Source: Bacteroidia bacterium (GTDB lineage Bacteria; Bacteroidota; Bacteroidia; Palsa-965). From it: 64,000 nt of DNA. The stretch is taken from contig JAKLJE010000024.1 in the NCBI GenBank assembly GCA_023151315.1, positions 288-64,287 on the forward strand, written 5' to 3'. A program made the position numbers and the translations under genes. The notes under the pieces were generated by a model, which was given only the letters and a program-made list of their open reading frames with translations, made no database searches and was not told the DNA's origin. This document shows, in pieces, positions 8,787 through 18,640 of this stretch (its first letter is position 1; each line of letters starts with the position of its first letter).

Positions 8787-9113
8787 GTGGAAAAACTCGG
8801 CTGGTTCGGTAAGTTCATCAGAAACAAGTATCTGCTCGTAATAGCAGGTCTTGGCATCTGGCTGTTGTTCTTCGACAAGAACGATCTGTTCTCGCAGTGG
8901 TCGCGCCGTGCTGAAGTGAAAAAACTGGAAGCTGATGTGCAGTATTACCGCGATGAAATCGACCGCAACCGCAAAGAGATGAATGAGCTGCAAAGCAATC
9001 CGGTTTTACTGGAAAAATTTGCCCGCGAACATTATCTCATGAAGAAAGACAACGAGGAAATTTACATTCTCGTTCCCGACAGTGCGGAAGCTCCTGAATT
9101 TTCGAATAAGTAA
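8787..9113 (+). CDS. DivIC/FtsB-like septum formation initiator
   Basis: The 108-residue protein has a short cytoplasmic start, one transmembrane helix (about 14-29), a heteropolar coiled coil (about 40-72) and a C-terminal part reading LLEKFAREHYLMKKDNEEIY. This REHYxMKKxxEE ending is typical of DivIC/FtsB proteins, bitopic divisome components that pair with FtsL. The GTG start is supported by a -7 element placed 4 nt upstream. It stands alone between dps and the mutase gene, so position gives no further clue. Confidence 0.82.
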   Translation: MEKLGWFGKFIRNKYLLVIAGLGIWLLFFDKNDLFSQWSRRAEVKKLEADVQYYRDEIDRNRKEMNELQSNPVLLEKFAREHYLMKKDNEEIYILVPDSAEAPEFSNK

Positions 9114-9122
9114 TCCGTTTGT

Positions 9123-10694
9123 TTAACGGTATTCTCCGTAAACCTTTCTCAATACATCTGCAATTTCTCCAAGCGTGGCATACGATTCCACTGCTTTCAG
9201 AATATGAGGCATGAGATTCTCGGTGCTGCGTGCTGCTGCATCAATTGCTGCAAGATTCGCAGTTACATCAGCGTTGTTGCGTGAATTCTTCACAGCATTG
9301 ATCTTTTCGATCTGCGTGTTACGAATACTGTCGTCGATGGTCAGAAGATTACCCATCGGTTCTTCCTGCACGGTGAATTTGTTCACACCAACGATGATCT
9401 TCTCGCCTTTTTGAATGGCCGACTGATACGCATACGATGACGCCGCGATTTCATCCTGCATGAAACCGGCTTCGATAGCAGCAACGGATCCGCCCATTGC
9501 GTCGATCTTGTTGATGTATTCCCAAGCCTTCGCTTCCACTTCATCCGTGAGCGCTTCCACCATGTATGAACCTGCCAGCGGATCTACGGATTCAGGAACG
9601 CCGCTTTCATACGCAATTACCTGCTGCGTACGCAAAGCGATTCGTGCTGCTTCTTCAGTTGGTAATGCGAGAGCTTCATCAAATCCATTAGTATGCAAAC
9701 TCTGCGTGCCGCCCATTACAGCACTCATAGCCTGAAGTGTTACGCGGATAATATTATTCTGCGGCTGCTGCGCTGTTAAAGTTGATCCGCCTGTTTGCGT
9801 GTGGAAACGAAGCATCATGGAACGCGGATCTTTTGCGCCAAGATCTTTGGTGATCTTCGCCCACATTCTGCGCGCTGCACGGAACTTCGCTACTTCTTCA
9901 AAGAAATTATTGTGCGCATTGAAGAAGAAAGAAAGTCGACGTGCGAACACATCAATATCCAATCCTTTTTCAATTGCTGCTTTCAGATACGCTTTACCGT
10001 TCGCCAATGTGAACGCCAACTCCTGAACAGCTGTGGAACCTGCTTCACGGATGTGATATCCGGAAATGGAAATCGTATTCCATTTCGGAACTTCCTTCGA
10101 ACAATACTCAAAAATATCCGTAATGATTCGCATGGAAGGCTTCGGCGGATAAATGTATGTTCCGCGTGCAGCGTATTCCTTCAGCAAATCGTTCTGAATT
10201 GTACCTGAAATTTTGCTGATGTCAGCGCCTTGCTTCTTCGCCAATGCCACATACATCGCCAGCAAAGTAGACGCGGTGGAATTGATCGTCATGGAAGTAG
10301 TTACTTCTTCCAGCTTGATGCCGTCGAACAGAATTTCCATATCGCGCAGCGAGTCAATCGCCACACCGGATTTACCGACTTCACCTTCCGAGAACGCGTG
10401 ATCCGAATCGTAACCGATTTGCGTAGGCAAATCAAATGCAACAGAAAGTCCGGTGGTACCGTTCTTCAGCAAATAGTGATAACGCTTGTTTGATTCTTCC
10501 GCAGTTGAGAAACCTGCGTATTGACGCATGGTCCACAACTTCCCGCGGTACATATCGGGCTGAACTCCGCGGGTAAACGGATATTCTCCCGGTTGCTCTT
10601 CAGCTTTATCGACTTTAGGATAAACGCGTTTGATTTCGATACCGGAGTCGGTAAGGAATTTCTTTGCTTCTTCTGTTTCGGATTTTGGCTTCAT
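9123..10694 (-). CDS. Methylmalonyl-CoA mutase large (catalytic) subunit, B12 domain absent
   Basis: The 523-residue protein is the TIM-barrel substrate domain of a B12-dependent acyl-CoA mutase, with the [13 protein letters not shown] and [16 protein letters not shown] blocks. The two residues that separate methylmalonyl-CoA from isobutyryl-CoA mutases are both of the methylmalonyl type: Tyr59 (Tyr89 in Propionibacterium) and Arg177 (Arg207). It should interconvert succinyl-CoA and methylmalonyl-CoA. The cobalamin-binding domain of single-chain enzymes is missing and no gene for it lies nearby, so a separate B12 subunit must be encoded elsewhere. Confidence 0.9.
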   Translation of the reverse strand: MKPKSETEEAKKFLTDSGIEIKRVYPKVDKAEEQPGEYPFTRGVQPDMYRGKLWTMRQYAGFSTAEESNKRYHYLLKNGTTGLSVAFDLPTQIGYDSDHAFSEGEVGKSGVAIDSLRDMEILFDGIKLEEVTTSMTINSTASTLLAMYVALAKKQGADISKISGTIQNDLLKEYAARGTYIYPPKPSMRIITDIFEYCSKEVPKWNTISISGYHIREAGSTAVQELAFTLANGKAYLKAAIEKGLDIDVFARRLSFFFNAHNNFFEEVAKFRAARRMWAKITKDLGAKDPRSMMLRFHTQTGGSTLTAQQPQNNIIRVTLQAMSAVMGGTQSLHTNGFDEALALPTEEAARIALRTQQVIAYESGVPESVDPLAGSYMVEALTDEVEAKAWEYINKIDAMGGSVAAIEAGFMQDEIAASSYAYQSAIQKGEKIIVGVNKFTVQEEPMGNLLTIDDSIRNTQIEKINAVKNSRNNADVTANLAAIDAAARSTENLMPHILKAVESYATLGEIADVLRKVYGEYR

Positions 10695-10737
10695 CGGAAG
10701 CGCAAATATCGCGAATAATCCCTAAGTCTTAAACCTG

Positions 10738-12180
10738 TTATAACTTTACCAAGCGAAAAACTGAATTAACGCCGTTATCATCGGACAAATACAAAAGATA
10801 AACTCCAGCACTGAGCTGACCCAGATCAATCGTATCGATTGTTATCCCGTCAACTCCTGTCAATTCACCATCCAGTGTAAGAAGCTGGTAAGAGTAATGC
10901 ACGGAGCTCCCGGAAATATGAATTTCATCCAGTGCAGGGTTCGGATATAAAACAGGAGATTCTGATGTGCAATTCTCACCAATGGATACCGAAAATGGCC
11001 CTAAACTATCTCTGAATTGATAAATCCAGATTCTTGACCCCATTGCTCCCGCCAAAGTAATTAACGAATCTTGTGTTAATTCAAAATCTCCCGCACCAAA
11101 GGAAGCTGTATTCGAATAGTAAACAGTGTCAGAGAAAGTTGGAGTCCCATTTGATGTGAACGAGTGGAAAATTACTTTCTGACCAGAGTTCAGGGTGTTG
11201 CTCAACAGAGCATCACGGTGTAACCAGTCTCCACTGCAACCTTCAAGTACTACAATGTTTCCTCCTGGAAACTCGCGTACTGCAGTCGCACTGTGCAAAA
11301 CACAATTATATCTCCATACCACGTTACCCAACGTATCGAGTTTGATCAACGAACTGTCCGAAACAATCAGAAGATGATCATCAGCCGTAACACCTAGACC
11401 TTCCACCATATCACCCTGTCCCAGAAGAAAAGAGAATATTGTGTCCAATGCGTAGTTGAGTGCAACAATTCTACCGGATGCGAATGAGCTGATTTGCGAA
11501 CCGTAATTATCTGCCGTAAAAATTCTATTGCCGATAACTTTTACATCAACGGGCATTTCTGCACCATATATCATGTAAGTGTCCGGCTCAAAGTAAAAAA
11601 GTAGTGTTCGCGATTCTAATTCCTGCCCAAGTGAATCGAACGTGGTTACATATCCTTCCCAACCTGACAGATTAATCACATTATCACTAGGAGAGAAAGC
11701 ATGTTTTGCCCAACCAACAGATACGCAGCCACCATCACTTAAATTATCAATACCATTTGCAAAATCTTTACCTCCATTCTGGTTAGTTGATCTTCCAAAT
11801 TTGTTGAACCAAACAACGAAGCCGAGAGAGTCAACTTTCATCACGTACGAATCCATGTTTGGAAACGTACTTTGTTGCTGATAATCACCGGACAAGATAT
11901 ACCCACCATCTCGGGAGCGAACCATATCATACGTTTTGTATTGAGTTGAATCATCCCCGAATGTTCTCGTCCATAGAGTATCTCCAGTTGCATCAATGCG
12001 CATGAGTTGCGTATGCATCCATGGCAAATCAACATTCGCACAAACCATAAATCCATTGTTATTAGCCACCTCGATACCACGGGCAAATCTTGTTACAGGG
12101 CCGTAAGTAACATCAAACCCCGTTTGAGCGTTCGAAGAAACCGCGAGGAGCAGGGTAATTATTATAAACGCGTTACGCAT
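10738..12180 (-). CDS. Secreted T9SS-sorted protein, beta-propeller-like
   Basis: The 480-residue product has a signal peptide (about residues 3-18) and repeated segments such as RIDATGDTLWTRTFGDD and SRDGGYILSGDY. These resemble the repeats of delta-60/SBBP-like propellers that describe time or event series. A C-terminal sorting domain begins at about residue 410 with LYPNPALDEIHISG and ends GVYLLYLSDDNGVNSVFRLVKL in two parts. T9SS C-terminal domains direct secretion across the outer membrane and attachment to the surface. Substrate or partner is unknown. Confidence 0.82.
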   Translation of the reverse strand: MRNAFIIITLLLAVSSNAQTGFDVTYGPVTRFARGIEVANNNGFMVCANVDLPWMHTQLMRIDATGDTLWTRTFGDDSTQYKTYDMVRSRDGGYILSGDYQQQSTFPNMDSYVMKVDSLGFVVWFNKFGRSTNQNGGKDFANGIDNLSDGGCVSVGWAKHAFSPSDNVINLSGWEGYVTTFDSLGQELESRTLLFYFEPDTYMIYGAEMPVDVKVIGNRIFTADNYGSQISSFASGRIVALNYALDTIFSFLLGQGDMVEGLGVTADDHLLIVSDSSLIKLDTLGNVVWRYNCVLHSATAVREFPGGNIVVLEGCSGDWLHRDALLSNTLNSGQKVIFHSFTSNGTPTFSDTVYYSNTASFGAGDFELTQDSLITLAGAMGSRIWIYQFRDSLGPFSVSIGENCTSESPVLYPNPALDEIHISGSSVHYSYQLLTLDGELTGVDGITIDTIDLGQLSAGVYLLYLSDDNGVNSVFRLVKL

Positions 12181-12272
12181 AGCGCAGATTTTTTAAAAAA
12201 ACGTAACGGGGATGAAGCTTTATACAATAGAAATCTACCATTAGCATATTAACTAATTAGCAGATAAGCCAA

Positions 12273-12800
12273 TTAGAATACCTGACCCACTTCTTTCTTG
12301 ATGTACTCCAATGCAACTTGCGTCGGCATTTTCTCGATCTGCTGAGAGATCTGGAGAATCATCTGGCTGAGGTCAACACCTGTTGCAGACTCCGGAAGTT
12401 TGGAAGCAGCAATATTCACCAGCTTCGTGATTTCTTCCTTAGCGGTTTTCACCATTTCCCAAGCGTGGTTCGACATGTAGATCTGCTGGGAAAGATTGTG
12501 TTCAAACTCTGTGCGGATCACTTTCGTCAATTCCGACTGAAGCAATCGCGCGCTCATACCTTGCTTGTGTACGCGCGTCACAATCATGTGCGGGTGAATA
12601 CGCTCAAGGAAGATCGCCGTACGCTCGTAAGCCTGCAAACGCATTGGAGTTACCACACCCTGATTCGCCAGACGGATTTCCGCTAAACGCTTACGCGCAT
12701 CGGTATCCAGAAAATGACGTACAGTCAGAAAGCAGCCCAGAAATACAACAACTGCAGGAATTACAATTTTTAAAAGGTCAACGATGAGTTCGAAATCCAT
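12273..12800 (-). CDS. Conserved membrane-anchored protein of unknown function
   Basis: The 175-residue protein has one N-terminal transmembrane helix (about 8-27) followed by a mostly helical, charged soluble domain (RLQAYERTAIFLERIHPHMI, then many amphipathic segments). I have a general impression of similar proteins in Bacteroidota but know no activity. The soluble part is probably cytoplasmic and coiled. A near-consensus AACATTTG lies 4 nt before the ATG, in line with other leaderless-looking starts in this window. An imperfect inverted repeat built on GAATTC overlaps the promoter area. Confidence 0.65.
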   Translation of the reverse strand: MDFELIVDLLKIVIPAVVVFLGCFLTVRHFLDTDARKRLAEIRLANQGVVTPMRLQAYERTAIFLERIHPHMIVTRVHKQGMSARLLQSELTKVIRTEFEHNLSQQIYMSNHAWEMVKTAKEEITKLVNIAASKLPESATGVDLSQMILQISQQIEKMPTQVALEYIKKEVGQVF

Positions 12801-12908
12801 AGATCAAATGTTGAATTCCTGTAAAAATACAGAATTCCGCCAATCTTCAAGCCTTCGTTTGAATTCCGATAACCTTTTGCACGGTAATTGCGTAAATTAG
12901 AGTTCGCA

Positions 12909-13541
12909 ATGAAAAAGGCGTACGGCATAATCTTCCTGTTTCTGCTGTCGATTCTGAGTTTTGGCTTACTCCAGCAATCGACAGAGACGAGCCTTTATTG
13001 CAAGGAATACCTCGGATTTTCACTTATGCCGGGCGCAAACAGCACAGCTGTATCGTTTCATGTCGTGAAAAAGTGGGACGATCCTGCCAAACCTATTGAA
13101 GCCTACAATATTTCTCAGCAGGAATTCATGCGGATTGCATTGGGATTACAGCCATCCAACGCCAATCCGGGAGGTAAAAATCTGTTTGCAGAAAACGGAA
13201 TTTCGGAATGCGGATTGTTCAACGACACGATCATCAATCACATGATCGTGAAAGGCGGAATGAAATGCAATCCTGTTGATGACATCTGGCGTTTACGTTG
13301 GGGACAATGGCCGTTTTACATTGCTGTTCCGCGTAATGTAAATCCGAATACAGTACAGAATCTCGGTCCCGGTCCCGGCTGGGCGCAGAAACCGTTGCAA
13401 CCTTCCGAAGGACAATTGGAAATTCTCAAAAGTTACGGCGTAACCGATCCAATGGTGGATGTTTTCTGGGGCAACAATGCATGGAAACTTCTCAAGGACA
13501 TGCAGAATCCGGATTGGGTTTCCTCATACAGAGGATCCTGA
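12909..13541 (+). CDS. Hypothetical exported protein
   Basis: The ATG at 12909 gives 210 residues with an N-terminal hydrophobic segment (about 4-19), which may be a signal peptide or an anchor. The body has six Cys residues and Gly/Pro-rich stretches (NLGPGPGWAQKPLQPSEGQL), and no recognisable domain. TAAATTAG, 8 nt before the ATG, may be the -7 element. Codon and base usage look like the neighbours. I do not recognise a function. Confidence 0.55.
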   Translation: MKKAYGIIFLFLLSILSFGLLQQSTETSLYCKEYLGFSLMPGANSTAVSFHVVKKWDDPAKPIEAYNISQQEFMRIALGLQPSNANPGGKNLFAENGISECGLFNDTIINHMIVKGGMKCNPVDDIWRLRWGQWPFYIAVPRNVNPNTVQNLGPGPGWAQKPLQPSEGQLEILKSYGVTDPMVDVFWGNNAWKLLKDMQNPDWVSSYRGS

Positions 13542-13604
13542 AAATTCATTGCAGTTTACCGTTTTCTTCACGCAATTGCGAATGCCAAGCAGTATCTTCG
13601 CAGC

Positions 13605-14105
13605 ATGTATTTATCCATTGAAGACTTTATCAAAACCTGGGAGTACGAATCCGCTTCTACTCTGAAGTTGTTCGGAATGATTGATGAACATCGTTTCCAC
13701 GAACAGCTTGCACCGAATGTAAGAAGCTGTGCGCGTCTCGCCTTCCACATCACCGAATCTATCGGAGAGATGATGGAGAAAACCGGTTTGCACATTGACG
13801 GTCACGAAGGAGGCAACGACATATTCTGGACGAAAGCCGAACTCATCAGCACGTATCAAACATATTCCGATTCACTCATCCGCAAACTGCGAATGGAATG
13901 GAAAGATGAAGATCTGCACAAGAGAGACATGATGTACGGAGAAGAATGGAGACGCGGCACAACGCTGGATGTTCTGATGCGTCACCAAACTCACCACCGC
14001 GGTGAAATGATCGTTGTGATGCGTCTACTGGGCATGAAAGTCTTCGGAATCTATGGCCCTGCGCAGGAAGAATGGGCGGCTATGGGAATGCAGCCCATGC
14101 TCTGA
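13605..14105 (+). CDS. DinB-like four-helix metalloprotein
   Basis: The 166-residue product has the DinB/YfiT helical layout with a His near residue 48 (LAFHITES) and a RHQTHHRGEM helix (His127, His130, His131). These supply the metal triad of the superfamily. DinB-fold proteins include thiol transferases and many of unknown activity, so no reaction can be assigned. TATCTTCG, a one-mismatch -7 element, ends 4 nt before the ATG at 13605. Confidence 0.75.
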   Translation: MYLSIEDFIKTWEYESASTLKLFGMIDEHRFHEQLAPNVRSCARLAFHITESIGEMMEKTGLHIDGHEGGNDIFWTKAELISTYQTYSDSLIRKLRMEWKDEDLHKRDMMYGEEWRRGTTLDVLMRHQTHHRGEMIVVMRLLGMKVFGIYGPAQEEWAAMGMQPML

Positions 14106-14180
14106 AACATTTGAATTTCATTGAATTTCACGATTAATTACCGATCTTCGGCCTTTCCGGTTCGGAAGTAATTTTCGCTT

Positions 14181-15374
14181 ATGGAACATCTCTCAGATCG
14201 AATTAAAAATCTCAGCGAGTCGCAGACCATTGCAATGGCACGCAGAAGCCGTGAATTGATTGCACAAGGAGTTGACATCATCAGTCTCAGTTTGGGTGAA
14301 CCCGACTTTCATACACCGGATGTAATCAAGAAAGCAGCACACGAAGCGATTGATGCCGACTTCAGCTACTACACGCACGTTTCCGGTTATCTGGAATTGC
14401 GTCAGGCAATCGCTGAAAAATTCAAACGCGATAATAATCTCACTTACACCGCTGATCAGATTGTGGTTTCCACCGGAGCAAAACAATCGATCGCAAATGC
14501 AGTGTTGAGTCTTGTAAATCCGGGAGATGAAGTGATTGTTCCTTCTCCTTACTGGGTAAGTTATCTTGAAATTATCAAACTCGCAGAAGGAAAAGCAGTT
14601 GTGATTGATACTACAATCGACAACAACTTCAAAGTGACTGCAAAAGAAATTGAAGCCGCTATCACTCCGAAAACGCGTTTGATCATGTTCAGCACGCCGT
14701 GCAATCCTACGGGTTCTGTTTATTCACGCGAGGAATTGCGTGCAATTGCGGAAGCGGTGAAGAAGCACGAAGGTGTGTACATCATGAGCGATGAAATTTA
14801 TGAGCACATCAACTTCGTTGGAAAACACGAAAGCATGGCGCAGTTCGATTTCATTTATGATCGCACCATCACCATCAACGGCGTGTCAAAAGGATTTGCA
14901 ATGACAGGATGGAGAGGCGGAGTTCTTGCAGCACCTTTGTGGATTGCAAAAGCCTGCGATAAAATGCAAGGGCAATTCACTTCTGCAACAAGTTCCATTA
15001 CGCAGAAAGCCATGCACGCCGCAATGAAAATGGATCCATCTTCGACACATGGCATGCGCGATGCTTTCAAACGTCGCCGTGATCTTGTGCTTGCGGGTCT
15101 GAAAGAAATTCCGGGAATGAAAACGAATGTTCCCGACGGAGCATTTTACGTTTACCCTGAAGTGAGTGCATTCTTCGGGAAGAAATACGGAAATCATCAC
15201 ATCAAAAACGCAACGGATCTGAGCATGTTCCTGTTGGACGAAGCACACGTTGCTTTAGTTCCGGGAGCGGCTTTCGGAGAAGACAATTATATCCGCATTT
15301 CTTATGCTGCAGCAGACGAAAAACTCGTTGAAGCAGTTCGTCGCATCAAGAATGCACTTGCGAAATTACAGTAA
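14181..15374 (+). CDS. aspC: Aspartate aminotransferase (class I PLP aminotransferase)
   Basis: The 397-residue protein matches fold-type I aminotransferases of the AspB/Igamma branch. SLGEPDFHTP binds substrate, CNPTGSVY and MSDEIYEHI hold the cofactor, and NGVSKGFAMTGWRGG carries the Schiff-base Lys237. The C-terminal YIRISYA supplies the carboxylate-binding Arg. It should transfer the amino group between aspartate and 2-oxoglutarate in the cytoplasm. A related substrate (prephenate, other amino acids) cannot be excluded by sequence reading alone. It is followed 20 nt later by the heptose kinase gene. Confidence 0.9.
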   Translation: MEHLSDRIKNLSESQTIAMARRSRELIAQGVDIISLSLGEPDFHTPDVIKKAAHEAIDADFSYYTHVSGYLELRQAIAEKFKRDNNLTYTADQIVVSTGAKQSIANAVLSLVNPGDEVIVPSPYWVSYLEIIKLAEGKAVVIDTTIDNNFKVTAKEIEAAITPKTRLIMFSTPCNPTGSVYSREELRAIAEAVKKHEGVYIMSDEIYEHINFVGKHESMAQFDFIYDRTITINGVSKGFAMTGWRGGVLAAPLWIAKACDKMQGQFTSATSSITQKAMHAAMKMDPSSTHGMRDAFKRRRDLVLAGLKEIPGMKTNVPDGAFYVYPEVSAFFGKKYGNHHIKNATDLSMFLLDEAHVALVPGAAFGEDNYIRISYAAADEKLVEAVRRIKNALAKLQ

Positions 15375-15394
15375 TACGATTTGCAGTTAATATC

Positions 15395-16420
15395 ATGCCA
15401 ACATCAGCAGCAAAATACAGCGAGAAAGAAATCAATCAGATTTTCGACCGGTTCAGAAAACTCCGTGTTCTGATTATCGGAGATGTAATGATTGATAATT
15501 ACATGTGGGGAAAAGTAACCCGGATTTCTCCGGAAGCTCCGGTTCCCGTGGTTTCAGTTACACGCAAGGAACAACGATTGGGCGGTGCTGCTAACGTAGC
15601 GTTGAACGTTCAGGCTTTAGGCGCAACACCTATTCTGTGTTCGGTTATCGGTGTTGACAAAGAAGGACAACGCTTTCTGGAATTGATGCAGGAACAGAAA
15701 CTGGCTCCGAAAGGGATTCTGAAAAGTCGCGACCGCATCACAACAGTAAAAACACGCGTGATCGGAAACAATCACCATTTGCTGCGCGTTGATGAAGAAA
15801 TTGAACACGATATCACCGATCATGAAACGGATCTTTTTGAGGATCGTATCACTTACCTGCTGGACACGCAGAAGATCGACGTGATCATTTTTGAAGATTA
15901 CGACAAAGGACTGATCACACAGCCGCTGATCAAAACGGTTGTAGATATCGCACGCAAACGTAAAGTTCCTGTAGTTGTGGATCCGAAGAAGAAGCACTTC
16001 ATGAACTATCAGGGTGCAACGCTCTTCAAACCGAATCTGAAAGAATTGCGTGAAGGATTAAAGATTGATTTCAATCACGCCAGCGAAAAAGAACTGACCA
16101 AAGCCGTAGATCTTCTGAAAACTAAACTGAAGATTGATCTCGCTTTGATCACACTTTCCGAGCACGGCATTTACGTTCACGGTCGCAAAGTGAAGAAGCG
16201 CATTCCTGCACATATCCGGAATATCGCTGACGTTTCCGGCGCAGGTGACACTGTTGTAAGTGTGGCAGCGTTGTGTCTTGCAGCAGGACTCAAACCTGAA
16301 TTGATTGCGGAAATCTCCAACATTGCCGGCGGACTCGTTTGCGAGAGCGTTGGTGTTGTTCCTGTTGATCTTGACCAATTGCAGGAAGAATGTCTGCGTA
16401 CACTGGCTAAAAAGAAATAA
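15395..16420 (+). CDS. rfaE1: D-glycero-beta-D-manno-heptose-7-phosphate kinase (RfaE N-terminal domain type)
   Basis: The 341-residue protein is a PfkB/ribokinase-fold kinase with the RfaE1-specific start IGDVMIDNYMWGKVTRISPE and the GAGDT catalytic motif (Asp285). It phosphorylates heptose 7-phosphate at C1 in ADP-heptose synthesis for lipopolysaccharide core. The adenylyltransferase half found in E. coli HldE is absent, as in organisms with separate kinase and transferase. No other LPS core gene is next to it. It is followed 4 nt later by ogt. Confidence 0.9.
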   Translation: MPTSAAKYSEKEINQIFDRFRKLRVLIIGDVMIDNYMWGKVTRISPEAPVPVVSVTRKEQRLGGAANVALNVQALGATPILCSVIGVDKEGQRFLELMQEQKLAPKGILKSRDRITTVKTRVIGNNHHLLRVDEEIEHDITDHETDLFEDRITYLLDTQKIDVIIFEDYDKGLITQPLIKTVVDIARKRKVPVVVDPKKKHFMNYQGATLFKPNLKELREGLKIDFNHASEKELTKAVDLLKTKLKIDLALITLSEHGIYVHGRKVKKRIPAHIRNIADVSGAGDTVVSVAALCLAAGLKPELIAEISNIAGGLVCESVGVVPVDLDQLQEECLRTLAKKK

Positions 16421-16424
16421 TTCC

Positions 16425-16919
16425 TTGACCGCTGCGGAACAATTTTCAGTTGACACACCCGCAGGGATTCTGCACATCACTGCAGATGAAGACGGTGTAA
16501 CTTCCGTTTCATTCGCGGATTATCATCTCGATCAGCGTTCTCCTGTTAACGCTCATGCGCAGCAATGTTTGCAGCAATTGCAGGAATATTTCTCCGGCAC
16601 ACGGCACGAATTTGATTTTGCTTTTCACCAGAACGGCACGGAGTTTCAGCAGCGCGTTTGGGCAGAACTCTGCAGAATTCCATTCGGAGAACCCATTTCC
16701 TATCACGAACTCGCAGTACGACTCGGAGATCCGAAATGCATTCGCGCTGCAGGAACGGCCAACGGAAAAAATCAACTGGCGATCATCGTTCCCTGTCATC
16801 GTGTTATCGGCAGCGACGGTTCTTTGACCGGCTATGTAGGCGGATTGGACAAAAAAGAATTTCTGCTCAAACACGAAGGTGTGCGTTTACCGGGAAAGCA
16901 GTCGGTGATGGAATTTTAA
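16425..16919 (+). CDS. ogt: Methylated-DNA--protein-cysteine methyltransferase
   Basis: Starting from a TTG at 16425, 4 nt after the kinase stop, the protein has 164 residues. It has the Ogt/MGMT DNA-binding helix segment (RVWAELCRIPFGEPISY) and the active-site IVPCHRVIG with acceptor Cys124. It repairs O6-methylguanine by irreversible transfer of the methyl group to this Cys. The TTG was chosen because the only longer frame overlaps the kinase gene by 116 nt, and because no ATG precedes the N-terminal domain strand (GILHITADEDGVTSV). Confidence 0.88.
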   Translation: MTAAEQFSVDTPAGILHITADEDGVTSVSFADYHLDQRSPVNAHAQQCLQQLQEYFSGTRHEFDFAFHQNGTEFQQRVWAELCRIPFGEPISYHELAVRLGDPKCIRAAGTANGKNQLAIIVPCHRVIGSDGSLTGYVGGLDKKEFLLKHEGVRLPGKQSVMEF

Positions 16920-16990
16920 GACGGTGAATTGTCTTAATTGCAATATTGGATTTCACCTTGCAGGTTTTCCGTAAATTCGAAGTATCAAGA

Positions 16991-17554
16991 ATGAAAACAC
17001 AACTCTTCACCTTTCTGCTGTGCGCACTTGCACTTCTTTCCTGCCGATCTTCGAAGGAAAAGAATCCGGTAACAAAATCATTTACTCTTTCCGGCAAAAT
17101 TCAATGGCAGCAGCATTATTGCGGCGGAGCACGACCTGAACCGGGAATGGAAAATCCGCAAACAATTCCTGCAAACGGACAGAAACTTTACGTGCGCAAA
17201 GGCAATCTGAATTCGCCCACAACAACAGTGGTGGATTCCGTGATTGCAGATGCAGAAGGTAATTTCTCGATTACACTTCCTCAGGGAATCTATTGCTTCA
17301 TCGAAGAATGGAAAAAGCCGCTGTACAAAGATCCTGTAAGCGATCGTTACAATAAGTACGACACCGCTTGTTATAAAAATCAATACATGCAGTGCGATTA
17401 CAGCCTGGGACTTTCAGCGAACACATCAAATGTGAACATCATTCTTGATCGTCCTTGCAATTGGAATCGTCCATGCGTGCAATTTTCAGGACCATTGCCA
17501 CCGGCAGCGCCACCAACGAATCGTGGTGGAAATCAACCGGGACACCAAGAATAA
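16991..17554 (+). CDS. Hypothetical lipoprotein
   Basis: The ATG at 16991 gives 187 residues starting with a clear lipobox (CALALLSCRS, Cys about 19). The rest resembles a carboxypeptidase-regulatory-like beta module (SGKIQWQQH, then DAEGNFSITLPQGIYCFIEE), with a Pro/Gly/Asn tail. It is probably an outer-membrane or periplasmic lipoprotein; no activity is known. TAAATTCG (16972-16979), a variant -7 element, lies 11 nt before the start. Confidence 0.65.
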   Translation: MKTQLFTFLLCALALLSCRSSKEKNPVTKSFTLSGKIQWQQHYCGGARPEPGMENPQTIPANGQKLYVRKGNLNSPTTTVVDSVIADAEGNFSITLPQGIYCFIEEWKKPLYKDPVSDRYNKYDTACYKNQYMQCDYSLGLSANTSNVNIILDRPCNWNRPCVQFSGPLPPAAPPTNRGGNQPGHQE

Positions 17555-17584
17555 GTGCGGAGAGCGGAGTAAAGAGAGCGGAGA

Positions 17585-18592
17585 TTACGAGTTCATAAGC
17601 TTCCACAACTCATCTTTCAATTGCAGAAGATTTTTCTGGCTGTGTGCTGAAAAGATGATGTAAGGAATCTTGTACTTCTTCGCGAAGCGTTTGTCGAGAT
17701 CGGTTTTTACAGCTTCGAATAATTCCTCATCAAGAAGATCGGCTTTTGAAATTGCAAGCATGCGTTTCTTATCCAGCAGTTCAGGATTGTATTGCTTCAA
17801 CTCATTGAGGAGAATCTTGTAATCGGTTACAATATCCGCGCTGTCTGCAGGAATCATAAACAACAAACAGCTGTTGCGTTCGATGTGACGCAAGAATCGC
17901 ACTCCAAGTCCGCGACCTTCATGCGCGCCTTCAATGATTCCGGGAATATCCGCCATCACGAAGGAACGATCATCGCGATAACGCACCATTCCGAGATTCG
18001 GAACAATCGTTGTAAAAGGATAATCTGCAATTTCAGGTTTCGCAGCCGAAACTACACTAAGCAAAGTGGATTTACCTGCATTCGGAAATCCAACCAAACC
18101 AACATCCGCAAGAAGTTTCAATTCAAGAATCTTCCACTCTTCCAATCCGGGTTCTCCGGGCTGTGCAAATCGCGGTGTTTGTTTCGTTGGTGTTGCAAAA
18201 AATGTATTGCCCTTTCCTCCTCTTCCTCCTTTTACAAAAATCACTTCCTGTCCGTCTTCCGTAATCTCGTATTCAATCTCGCCGGTTTCTGCGTTACGCG
18301 CTACAGTTCCCAACGGCACATCAATCACCACATCTTTTCCGTCTGCACCGGTCATGTTCTGACGACCGCCATGTCCTCCGTCTTCCGCAATGATATGTTT
18401 GCGATACTTCAGGTGAAGCAACGTCCACAACTGTTTGTTGCCACGCAGAATAATATGTCCGCCGCGACCGCCGTCACCACCATCAGGACCGCCCTTTGCA
18501 GTCTGCGCTGTACGCATGAGGTGAACAGAACCGCCTCCGCCTTTACCGGAGCGACAACAGATTTTTACGTAATCAACGAAATTGGATTCCAT
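17585..18592 (-). CDS. obg: Obg family ribosome-associated GTPase
   Basis: The 335-residue protein has the glycine-rich Obg fold ([17 protein letters not shown]; residues 1-158) followed by the G domain with P-loop GFPNAGKST at 168-176 and [12 protein letters not shown] switch region. The C-terminal OCT domain of Bacillus Obg is missing. Obg acts in 50S assembly and stress response. A perfect -7 element TATCTTTG ends 4 nt before the ATG at 18592, so the mRNA is predicted to be leaderless. Confidence 0.95.
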   Translation of the reverse strand: MESNFVDYVKICCRSGKGGGGSVHLMRTAQTAKGGPDGGDGGRGGHIILRGNKQLWTLLHLKYRKHIIAEDGGHGGRQNMTGADGKDVVIDVPLGTVARNAETGEIEYEITEDGQEVIFVKGGRGGKGNTFFATPTKQTPRFAQPGEPGLEEWKILELKLLADVGLVGFPNAGKSTLLSVVSAAKPEIADYPFTTIVPNLGMVRYRDDRSFVMADIPGIIEGAHEGRGLGVRFLRHIERNSCLLFMIPADSADIVTDYKILLNELKQYNPELLDKKRMLAISKADLLDEELFEAVKTDLDKRFAKKYKIPYIIFSAHSQKNLLQLKDELWKLMNS

Positions 18593-18596
18593 CGCG

Positions 18597-18604
18597 CAAA
18601 GATA
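18597..18604 (-). promoter_or_regulatory. -7 promoter element of obg
   Basis: TATCTTTG on the minus strand matches TAnnTTTG exactly, with only 4 nt between it and the obg ATG. No convincing -33 box was seen. Confidence 0.6.
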
Positions 18605-18640
18605 CAGTTTTAAGCTGCAGGAGAAATTCTCTTAATGCTT

